From contig CAYPQD010000006.1 of NCBI GenBank assembly GCA_964412785.1, forward strand, positions 14,677 through 78,676: a stretch of 64,000 nucleotides of DNA, in the 5' to 3' direction. Under the pieces are notes generated by a model. It was not told the DNA's origin. It saw nothing but the letters and a program-made list of their open reading frames with translations, and ran no database searches. The translations under genes were made by a program, and so were the position numbers. Positions 51,529-58,735 of the stretch are shown in pieces; the stretch's first letter is position 1, and each line of letters starts with the position of its first letter. Source of the stretch: UBA5336 sp964412785 (GTDB lineage Bacteria > Pseudomonadota > Alphaproteobacteria > Caulobacterales > Hyphomonadaceae).

Positions 51529-52089
51529 TCAGGCCCGGCCCGGCATGGCATGCAGCCGGCCGGAGGAAACCCCGATCCGGTCCAGCGCCCGGGTCCACTT
51601 GTCGGCATAGTCGCCGCCGAACAGGAGGTCCGGGTCGGGTTCGCCGAGGAGCCAGGCATTGTCCTTCAGCTCGCGTTCCAGCTGGCCGGGGCCCCAGCCG
51701 GAATAGCCGAGCGCCATCGCCGCCTGGGCAGGGCGGGCATCAGAGCCCATGGCCAGGAGGATGTCGCGCGTCGCGGTGAGGCAGGCCTCCGCCGAGATCG
51801 CCATGGTCGCGCCCTCGCAATGGACATCGCTGGAGTGGATCACGAAGCCACGGTCATTGCCGACCGGGCCGCCATCGAGGACCGCCTGCTCCGGCAATGG
51901 CACCTCGACCGGCACGTCGAGCTGCTCAAACAGGTCCGGCAAGGTCAGTGTCTCAATCGGCTTGTTGAGGACGATGCCCATGGCGTAGTCGCAATTGTGG
52001 GCGCACACGAGAATCACCGAGCGGTCGAACCTCGGGTCGCCGATCGTCGGCATGGCGATCAGCAGCTTGCCGGTCAGGCTCTCATACAT
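51529..52089 (-). CDS. YqgE/AlgH family protein (UPF0301)
   Basis: A 186-residue protein: LTGKLLIAMPTIGDPRFDRS, GIVLNKPIETLTLPDLFEQL, LDGGPVGNDRGFVIHS, ALGYSGWGPGQLERELKDNA and WLLGEPDPDLLFG. These are the defining segments of YqgE/AlgH, a conserved family of unclear role. GGAAGGAGA stands before the start at 52089. It converges on the EAL gene and is divergent from the peroxiredoxin. Confidence 0.92.
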   Translation of the reverse strand: MYESLTGKLLIAMPTIGDPRFDRSVILVCAHNCDYAMGIVLNKPIETLTLPDLFEQLDVPVEVPLPEQAVLDGGPVGNDRGFVIHSSDVHCEGATMAISAEACLTATRDILLAMGSDARPAQAAMALGYSGWGPGQLERELKDNAWLLGEPDPDLLFGGDYADKWTRALDRIGVSSGRLHAMPGRA

Positions 52090-52216
52090 CGCATGGTCTC
52101 CTTCCCTTGGAGGACAGGCTGGGCCATCCATGACGGGCTGGCAAGGGGACTTTGCCGATTGCACTGGCCGCGGCGGGCGCCTATGGCTGGAAATGGCGAA
52201 ATCAGGGAGAGGCACC

Positions 52217-52699
52217 ATGGCGATTTTGGTGGGCGACAGACTGCCCGAGGCGACCTTCATGGAGATGACAGCGAACGGCCCGGAAGCGCGCAGTATGGCG
52301 GACATCTTCGCCGGCAGGACCGTGGCGCTGTTCGCCGTGCCCGGCGCTTTCACGCCGACCTGCTCGGCCAAACACCTGCCGGGCTTTGTCGAGAAGGCCG
52401 CCGATCTCAAGTCGAAGGGCGTCGACGACATTGTCTGCACCTCAGTCAACGACGTCTTCGTCATGGGCGCCTGGGCTGAACAGGCCGGGGCTGGCACCGC
52501 GGTGCGCATGCTGGCCGACGGTAATGGCGCCTTTGCCACGGCGCTCGGCCTGGAGATGGACGCCTCCGGCTTTGGCATGGGCCAGCGCTCCAGGCGGTAT
52601 TCGATGATCGTGAAGGATGGCGTTGTGGCCGAGCTCAATGTCGAGGATGGCGGCGAGTTCAGGGTCTCCAGCGCCGACTACATGCTGGGACAGCTCTGA
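52217..52699 (+). CDS. Peroxiredoxin (Prx5-type)
   Basis: A 160-residue thiol peroxidase. The peroxidatic Cys49 lies in VPGAFTPTCSAKHLPGF; ARRYSMIVKDG-like RRYSMIVKDGVV and SVNDVFVMGAWAEQAG are typical of the Prx5/hybrid group. No second conserved resolving Cys is obvious, so reduction by glutathione/glutaredoxin is plausible, in line with gor and gshA in the window. The ATG at 52217 is 8 bases after an AGGGAGAG-like site. Confidence 0.92.
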   Translation: MAILVGDRLPEATFMEMTANGPEARSMADIFAGRTVALFAVPGAFTPTCSAKHLPGFVEKAADLKSKGVDDIVCTSVNDVFVMGAWAEQAGAGTAVRMLADGNGAFATALGLEMDASGFGMGQRSRRYSMIVKDGVVAELNVEDGGEFRVSSADYMLGQL

Positions 52700-52786
52700 T
52701 CTGAGGTCCAGCACGCCTGCCCGCAGGGGCCGGAGCGGCCTGCGGCGGCGGTCATGTCCGATTTCCAAGGGGTGCAGGGCTGCTGG

Positions 52787-53134
52787 TCAGGACGTGTCCG
52801 GGGCGAGCGGGCACGTCGGGACACGGGCCGTCACCTCACCGGCTGGTCGCCTGCTCCGGAACGGGACCTGACGCATTGTGAGCGGGCGGTCCGCGCCCCG
52901 GAGGCGGGCTGCCAGTGCGCGCGCCGCCGCGATGGTCTCGCTCCAGTGGGGTGGAGGCGCGGGCGCATGCACGAGAAAGAGCCGTCCATTCCGGTCATAC
53001 TCGATCCAGCCGCCGCGACCTTCGAGCCAGGACGCGCGAATCTCCGGCGCGATCCGGATCAGCTCGCAAACCAGCATCGGCCAGTGGAAGACCGGGATTG
53101 CAGCGAACAGGTGGAGGATCAGGGCGGGCATCAT
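52787..53134 (-). CDS. Hypothetical protein with hydrophobic N-terminus
   Basis: A 115-residue frame. The N-terminus MMPALILHLFAAIPVFHWPM could be a signal or anchor; the middle has RASWLEGRGGWIEYDRNGRL and PPHWSETIAAARALAARLRG, which look like coding sequence. There is no strong ribosome site and I recognise no family. A longer open frame through the repeat at 53222-53342 is not supported. Listed because otherwise 700 bases would be empty. Confidence 0.45.
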   Translation of the reverse strand: MMPALILHLFAAIPVFHWPMLVCELIRIAPEIRASWLEGRGGWIEYDRNGRLFLVHAPAPPPHWSETIAAARALAARLRGADRPLTMRQVPFRSRRPAGEVTARVPTCPLAPDTS

Positions 53135-53221
53135 GGCGGCGAGCCTACACCCGCCCTCAACCCGGTCGGACAGGGCGGGGACTGTCCAACGGCACGCAAC
53201 ACCCCGGGCGAGCGCCCGTTC

Positions 53222-53342
53222 CTTATACCCGTGTGCGCAGGTGAGGGTCCATCTGCGCCTCCGGCGCATGGGGCGCCGACGCGCAGTCGCGCTTGCCCTC
53301 GCGCTGCGTGGATCGGTTTTGGGTCCATGCAGCCTGGTATTA
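53222..53342 (+). repeat. Intergenic inverted-repeat element, copy B (full length)
   Basis: 121 bases from CTTATACCC to GGTATTA. It contains CGGCGC-ATGGG-GCGCCG (a 6-bp hairpin), GCTTGCCCTCGCGCT, GGATCGGTTTTGGGTCCATG and the right end CAGCCTGGTATTA. It is the reference copy for the family and lies upstream of the SPFH gene. Confidence 0.85.
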
Positions 53343-53405
53343 TTGAATATCGAAAAGACTCTCGCCACCTCTAGCCTGTCGCAGGTCAAAAGGAGGGAAA
53401 ACGCT

Positions 53406-54377
53406 GTGGAGCTGCCGATTGTTCTGATCTTTCTGGGGGGCGTGGCGTTCGTTGCCCTCTTCCAGGCCTTCAAGTTCGTGCCGCAGGGCTTCAATTACAC
53501 AGTGGAACGGTTCGGGCGCTATGTCCGCACGCTCGAGCCCGGCATGGGCATCATCAATCCGCTGTTCGATCGGGTCGGAAAGAAGATGAACATGATGGAG
53601 ACGGTGCTGGATGTGCCGCAGCAGGAAGTCATCACCAAGGACAATGCCATGGTGTCCTGCGATGCAGTGGTGTTCATCCAGGTCGTCGATGCCGTTGCGG
53701 CGGCTTATGAGGTCAATGACCTCAACAGGGCCATCACCAACCTTTCGCTGACCAATATCCGGACCGTTGTCGGCTCGATGGACCTCGACGAGGTGCTGTC
53801 CAACCGCGATGATATCAATGCCCGCCTGCTTACGGTCATCGATGCGGCAACCAATCCCTGGGGCGTCAAGGTCACGCGGATCGAGATTGCCGACCTGACC
53901 CCGCCGGCGGACATCACCGAGGCGATGGCCCGTCAGATGAAGGCCGAGCGCCTGAAGCGGGCGGAGATCCTGCAGGCGGAAGGCGACAAGCAGTCGGCGA
54001 TCCTGCGCGCAGAGGGCGAGAAGCAGTCCGCCATCCTGCAGGCAGAGGGCCGGCGCGAGGCTGCGTTCCGGGATGCCGAGGCGCGTGAGCGTGAGGCGGA
54101 AGCGGAAGCCAAGGCGACGGCCATGGTCAGCCAGGCGATCGCCAAGGGCGATGTCAACGCCATCAATTATTTCCTCGGGCAGGCCTATGTGGAGGCCTTC
54201 GCCAAGCTCGCCTCCTCGCCGCAGCAGCGCACGGTGATCATCCCGGCAGAGTTCGCCTCGCTGGCCGGGGCAATCGAGGGGGTGAAGGTGCTGACCGAGA
54301 CAGCGGCCGAGGCAGGCCGGGCCGGTCCGGGCAATGGTGCAGTGCCGCCGACGGCGCCGCCGCGGCCTCTGGGCTGA
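53406..54377 (+). CDS. SPFH/Band 7 (stomatin-like) membrane protein
   Basis: A 323-residue protein with one N-terminal helix (VELPIVLIFLGGVAFVALFQ) and a Band 7 domain: VPQGFNYTVERFGRYVRTLE, LDVPQQEVITKDNAMVSCDA and NLSLTNIRTVVGSMDLDEVL. A long coiled-coil of EGDKQSAILRAEG / EGEKQSAILQAEG repeats follows. GTG at 53406 has a GGAGGG site. The NfeD-like gene follows 13 bases later, the classic SPFH-NfeD pair thought to organise membrane microdomains and protease activity. Confidence 0.92.
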   Translation: MELPIVLIFLGGVAFVALFQAFKFVPQGFNYTVERFGRYVRTLEPGMGIINPLFDRVGKKMNMMETVLDVPQQEVITKDNAMVSCDAVVFIQVVDAVAAAYEVNDLNRAITNLSLTNIRTVVGSMDLDEVLSNRDDINARLLTVIDAATNPWGVKVTRIEIADLTPPADITEAMARQMKAERLKRAEILQAEGDKQSAILRAEGEKQSAILQAEGRREAAFRDAEAREREAEAEAKATAMVSQAIAKGDVNAINYFLGQAYVEAFAKLASSPQQRTVIIPAEFASLAGAIEGVKVLTETAAEAGRAGPGNGAVPPTAPPRPLG

Positions 54378-54390
54378 GGAGGTCAGGGCG

Positions 54391-54867
54391 ATGGACACCC
54401 TTGCAGACCAACTCTTTCCGCTGACGCTCTGGCACTGGCTGGCACTGGCGCTCGTCCTGTTCGTGATCGAGATGATGCTCGGCACGTTCGACCTGCTGAT
54501 GCTGGCGATTGCCTCAGCGGCAACCGCAGCCTGGGCGGCGTTCGGGCCGCCTGGCATGACCGGCTGGGGCGCCCAGATCATTGTCTTCTTCATTGCCGCG
54601 ATCGTGCTGATCACGCTCGGGCGGACAGTGATGTCGGGGCTGCGGACCGGCGGCCCGGGCGAGCCGCTTCTGAACCGGCGCATGCACCGTCTCGTGGGCG
54701 CCCGCGGGCAGGTGGTCGGCGACTTCATTGCCGGCGCAGGACGGGTCAGGATCGGCGACACGGAATGGCTGGCCGAGGCGGCTGGCCCATTCGACCTGAA
54801 GGCCGGCATGTCGGTGGTGGTGGAGGGAGCGCGCTCCACCATCGTCCTGGTCAGGCCGCTCGGCTGA
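54391..54867 (+). CDS. NfeD-family membrane protein
   Basis: A 158-residue protein with three N-terminal helices (for example LTLWHWLALALVLFVIEMML and WGAQIIVFFIAAIVLITLGR) and a C-terminal OB-fold: RMHRLVGARGQVVGDFIAGA and VRIGDTEWLAEAAGPFDLKA. It is the short NfeD type, paired with the SPFH protein upstream. GAGGAGG precedes the ATG. Confidence 0.92.
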   Translation: MDTLADQLFPLTLWHWLALALVLFVIEMMLGTFDLLMLAIASAATAAWAAFGPPGMTGWGAQIIVFFIAAIVLITLGRTVMSGLRTGGPGEPLLNRRMHRLVGARGQVVGDFIAGAGRVRIGDTEWLAEAAGPFDLKAGMSVVVEGARSTIVLVRPLG

Positions 54868-54883
54868 CGGTGTCATGCCCCGG

Positions 54884-57800
54884 TCAGGGATCGGCGACAA
54901 GACGGGGCGGGGCGTCCTGCGACGCCCCACCAAGTGTGTCCGTGGCGGGAACCGGGGGTAGGGCCAGGTCCTTGACCACGAACAGGGTGTCTTCCGAAAC
55001 GGTGATCTCACAGTGTGCGCTGAGGCCATCATGGCTGGCTTCCAGCCGGTAGAAGCCGGGCGGCACGTTCTCGAAGGCAAACTGGCCGAAGCTCGCCGAA
55101 TGGCGCTCCAGCGGTTCGGCCTCGCCGTCGAGCGCAATGAGGCGCAGCCACTCGCCCTCGATCCGGGTCTCGCCCGCGTCCAGCGCGTCATTGACGTTGG
55201 CATCGATGAACAGCGTGCCGCGCACCTGCCCGCTGGCGACCACCGGGATGTCGAGTACGGTGATACGCCCGTCCCCGATCGTCGCCTTCGGGTCTGCCGC
55301 GTCCGGCATGATCATGCCGAGCGGCAGGGAGCGGACATCAAGGGCGAGTTCATAGAGGCCGGTCTTCAGGTTCTGGATGGTGTAGTGGCCGGTATTGTCG
55401 ACGCGCAGCTTCAGCGGCGTGCCGCGCACCCGCACGCCGGCACCGGGTATGCCGGGCTCGTCCTTCTGGCGGATGCCATCGCGGTTGCGGTCGAGGAAGA
55501 CACGGCCCCTCAGGACGCCGCGGCCCTGCAGCGCCTTGCCATGGCGGCGCGGCGGATTGAAGACGATGGCACCTCGCAGGGCGATGGCAAGGTCGCGGTT
55601 GCCGTCGAAGGTGTCGGTATAGCGCGCCTCGATCTCGACATGGCGTCCGAGCCGGTAGCGCGCGGCGGCGTTGGCGAACAGGTCGGTCGGGCCGGTGGCC
55701 TCGTCGAAGGACTGCAGCGCGGACAGCTGTCCGTTCAGCTTGAGGCGCTCGCCGAGGGCCGCACCGCTGTCGGCAATCAGCGCGGCGCCGAGGCGGGCGG
55801 ACCGGGTGTCGTCGGTGAAGAGGGCGCCAAGCGTCGGGGCGAGGGTAACGCTGACGCCATTGGCGAAGGCGCGGCGGACCGGGTGGAGACGGGCATTGGC
55901 GACGAGGCGCTGGGTGGTCTCGCCTGTGTCGCTGCCGGAGCGGATATATTGCGCCTGCAGGTCACCCCAGCGCAGTCGCTGAAAGGCGCGCAGGCCAAGG
56001 GTGTGGCCGGAGGCGCTCTCGCCATCGGCGCCGGTGCTGGAGGACAGGCCGGCGCTGACGGCGAGGTCGGGTCCGCGCGCGCCGATGCGGCCGCTGGCGT
56101 TGAGGCTCACGGTCTGCGAGCGCGCCTCGCCGGCCATCACCGCCGAGACCCGGGCGCCAGCGGCGACAGTGCGCACGATCCCCCAGTTATCGGCGGCGCG
56201 CCAGTCGGCGGAAAGGCTGGCCCGGGTGCGGGCGCTGACGCGCTCGCCGAAGACGCCTTCATGGTCATTGGCGGCAAGGCCGGTCTTGTCCTCGTCGGCC
56301 TGGTCGGCGTCATCGCCGCCGGTACGGTCCAGGAAGCGCGCGCCGTCATGGCTGAGCGAGGCGCTGAGCGAGCTGGTGCGGCCGAGGCGGTATCGCGCGT
56401 CAGCGCGGCCGCGGATATCGGCGCCCTCCTCGAACACGCCGATATCGGCCGCCACGAACAGGTCGCTGAGGCCGGCATCATTGCGGGGGCGGCTGAAATC
56501 GCCCTGGTAGCTTGCGACCGCGCGGCTGCCTCCGGCTGCGTCATCGGCAATGGCCAGCGCGATCTCGCGCCGGCGCTTCGGATCGATCAGGCGCACGCCG
56601 GCAGCAAAGCCGCCAAAGGTCGGCACCGAGGCGTTCTCGCCAACCGTCTCAGCACCGTCGACGGGAATGCCGGCGGCGATGGCAAGCAGGGTGCCCGACG
56701 GGCGCGCGGTGACGAAGGTAGCGCCGCGGATGCGCGCGGCGTCAGCGCCGGCAAGCTGGCGATATTTCGGGGTGGCATCGCCAATCGTGGCGCGCCAGCC
56801 CTGCATGGAGGTGATCTCGGTGGCAAGCCAGCGCGGGGCGAGCTGTTCCGGAACCGTTATGGCGCCGGCACTTTCATAGCGCGTCGAGGTGTTCCAGCCA
56901 CGGACATGGGCGGACAGCACCGCGATGGCGGGGCCACGGTCGCTGACCTGGACGTCGAGGCGCTCCGGTGTCAGCGGCGTGGTGGCGGCCTCGTCATCAA
57001 TCCGCTGACCCGGCAGGGCGGCGCCCTCAAGGTGCTTGTCGAGACTGACCTCGACCCGGCGCGTGCCCGGCGCGAGGCGGATATGGGTGCCCGTCAGCGT
57101 CTCCACCGCATCGGACGGGAACAGCAGGCGGTCCACTTCGGCATAGCCGAGGTTTGGCGAGACGCCGGCGACCTGGCCATTGACGGTGACAAGGCCGGTT
57201 GCCGGCTCGAGGCTGATCAGTGCGGCATCCTGGATGCGGGTGACGGTGACGCGGCCGGTCACCGGGTCGACCTCCAGCCCGTGGCCGAACGCCTCGGTGA
57301 CGGGGCGCAGCGGCACGAGCAGCACGGGCCCCATGGTGCGGGGCGCGTCGGCCGGGTCGACGTCGACGGGCCGCGCGTCGATCCAGAGGTCGAGGTCGAA
57401 TTTCGGTCTCAGCCGATCATCGAGGGTGAGGGTTAAATTGCCGGCAGCGTCCTCGCTGACCTGACAGCCGGTGAGCACGGCGATGGCATTGACCTCCAGC
57501 CAGGTCGAGGCGGCCTCGCGCGGCGTCCAGCCGGGAAGCTTGCCGAGGACGACCTCGCCGGAGCGGACCTTGCCCTCGCTCATGTCGATGGAAAGGCGGG
57601 CGCCGTCCTGGAAACGTTTCAGGCGCAGGAGCGTGCCATCAAGCGTGACCTCGCCGCGCAGGGTCTTAAAGATCGCGGCGGCATCAATCTCGCGCGCATC
57701 GCCGCGGGTGCGCATGCGCACTTCCAGCGTCCGTCCTTCGACGGTCACGGTCATGAAGCCGACCGCCTCGGAGACGACCGGCGCTGCCTGCAGCGCACCG

Positions 57801-57895
57801 TCTGCCGTCTCGCCAAGGGCGGGCGGGCAGAGCAAGAGCGCAAGCGCGCCGAGCGCCCCGGCGAGGGGCAGGGAGGGGAGGATGCGCAGAGCCAT
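54884..57895 (-). CDS. Outer-membrane beta-barrel protein with stalk-like N-terminal and SdrD-B-like C-terminal domains
   Basis: A 1003-residue exported protein (signal MALRILPSLPLAGALGALAL, cleavage near LGETAD). Residues about 44-290 hold two or three copper-amine-oxidase-N-type (stalk) domains, for example LLVPLRPVTEAFGHGLEVDP and YAEVDRLLFPSDAVETLTGT. Residues about 330-785 are alternating strands (ADARYRLGRTSSLSASLSHD, ARYRLGRHVEIEARYTDTFD) like an outer-membrane barrel. Residues about 793-885 and 890-975 are SdrD-B-like: GRVFLDRNRDGIRQKDEPGI and GTLFIDANVNDALDAGETRI. The arrangement recalls usher-like secretion pores, but no chaperone or pilin is adjacent. It may form a complex with the small secreted protein encoded just upstream. 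Confidence 0.72.
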   Translation of the reverse strand: MALRILPSLPLAGALGALALLLCPPALGETADGALQAAPVVSEAVGFMTVTVEGRTLEVRMRTRGDAREIDAAAIFKTLRGEVTLDGTLLRLKRFQDGARLSIDMSEGKVRSGEVVLGKLPGWTPREAASTWLEVNAIAVLTGCQVSEDAAGNLTLTLDDRLRPKFDLDLWIDARPVDVDPADAPRTMGPVLLVPLRPVTEAFGHGLEVDPVTGRVTVTRIQDAALISLEPATGLVTVNGQVAGVSPNLGYAEVDRLLFPSDAVETLTGTHIRLAPGTRRVEVSLDKHLEGAALPGQRIDDEAATTPLTPERLDVQVSDRGPAIAVLSAHVRGWNTSTRYESAGAITVPEQLAPRWLATEITSMQGWRATIGDATPKYRQLAGADAARIRGATFVTARPSGTLLAIAAGIPVDGAETVGENASVPTFGGFAAGVRLIDPKRRREIALAIADDAAGGSRAVASYQGDFSRPRNDAGLSDLFVAADIGVFEEGADIRGRADARYRLGRTSSLSASLSHDGARFLDRTGGDDADQADEDKTGLAANDHEGVFGERVSARTRASLSADWRAADNWGIVRTVAAGARVSAVMAGEARSQTVSLNASGRIGARGPDLAVSAGLSSSTGADGESASGHTLGLRAFQRLRWGDLQAQYIRSGSDTGETTQRLVANARLHPVRRAFANGVSVTLAPTLGALFTDDTRSARLGAALIADSGAALGERLKLNGQLSALQSFDEATGPTDLFANAAARYRLGRHVEIEARYTDTFDGNRDLAIALRGAIVFNPPRRHGKALQGRGVLRGRVFLDRNRDGIRQKDEPGIPGAGVRVRGTPLKLRVDNTGHYTIQNLKTGLYELALDVRSLPLGMIMPDAADPKATIGDGRITVLDIPVVASGQVRGTLFIDANVNDALDAGETRIEGEWLRLIALDGEAEPLERHSASFGQFAFENVPPGFYRLEASHDGLSAHCEITVSEDTLFVVKDLALPPVPATDTLGGASQDAPPRLVADP

Positions 57896-57940
57896 GACCG
57901 ACAGCCCGGCCGGGAAGCCGGTTCGCCGTTCCTGAAGTGA

Positions 57941-58351
57941 CTAGCAGGTTGGCGCGGCTGCGAGGGCCTTGCAGGCGCGCCCATGGCAGGGACGCACCGT
58001 CACCCCGTCGAACACCTGGCGGCCACCGCGCGCCGGATTGGTCAGGATGAGCTTCGGCGCGTCCTCTGAGAGATCGAACTCGAAGGTCTGGTCGAGCTGC
58101 GCGCGCAGCCTTCCAACCGAGACCAGTTCGCGCGTGGTCGAACGCCAGGCACTGCCGATCCGCTCTGCTTTTTCGAGCGGCTTCAGGCAGCGGCCGGTCA
58201 TCCATGCGCCACCTGTCCCGGTGTCGATGAGGAAACCATGGTCTGTGTTGTCGAAGCCGATCCAGACATCGGCCGAAGAGGGCCCAGCCACAGCAACCGG
58301 CGCGACCAGCGCCGATGCAAGGAGAGCGCCCGCAAGGACTACCCGTTTCAT
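57941..58351 (-). CDS. Small secreted protein of unknown function
   Basis: A 136-residue protein with a signal peptide (MKRVVLAGALLASALVAPVA, cleavage after VAVAG). The mature part begins PSSADVWIGFDNTDHG and has two Cys pairs (GRCLKPLEK, VRPCHGRACKALA, APTC) that may form disulfides. It sits 45 bases upstream of the large beta-barrel gene on the same strand, so the two probably share a transcript; an exported cargo or accessory protein is conceivable. No family is recognised. Confidence 0.65.
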   Translation of the reverse strand: MKRVVLAGALLASALVAPVAVAGPSSADVWIGFDNTDHGFLIDTGTGGAWMTGRCLKPLEKAERIGSAWRSTTRELVSVGRLRAQLDQTFEFDLSEDAPKLILTNPARGGRQVFDGVTVRPCHGRACKALAAAPTC

Positions 58352-58735
58352 TTGATCACCCGTGTATTGTTTTATGTGGCGACCTTAGCGCGCGACGGTT
58401 AACACCAATTTTCGCAGTCTGTCCTTTGTGCAGAAACTTGCAAACTTCATGTGACACATGAGGATGATTTTGCGCTTGCGAGATCGCTCTTAGCGCTCCG
58501 AATTCAAACAAGTTTTTCTGTTCGTCGTGTTTCGGGGTGCCATTGCGGGCGGGCGAGGCGCCTGCAGTCCGCGGACAGGCGCCTGCGTCGGCGAGGGGGC
58601 TGGCGAAGGGCATGCCGGCGGCTGTGCAGGGTTAAGGCTGTCGGGCAAACTGCACCACGGGCCGAGCCGGTTCATTCACCGGTTGCTGCTAATCGCTTCT
58701 CCTCAGTGTAGGCCACTGAACCATGGAGGCGGCGA
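58352..58735. other. Divergent intergenic region
   Basis: About 384 bases between the minus-strand secreted protein and the plus-strand GGDEF-EAL gene, holding both promoters. Its main feature is the palindrome at 58447-58461. No supportable gene is seen. Confidence 0.6.
58447..58461. promoter_or_regulatory. Perfect 15-base palindrome, candidate operator
   Basis: TCATGTG-A-CACATGA is a perfect inverted repeat with a single central base. It lies about 96 bases upstream of the small secreted protein gene and 275 bases upstream of the GGDEF-EAL gene. It does not match the CRP/FNR consensus spacing. A dimeric regulator could bind it. Confidence 0.4.

Noticed and set aside
52878..53405. Extended N-terminus of the SPFH protein
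   Set aside because: The frame is open but runs through repeat copy B and antisense to another frame; the GTG at 53406 has a strong ribosome site and the family start.
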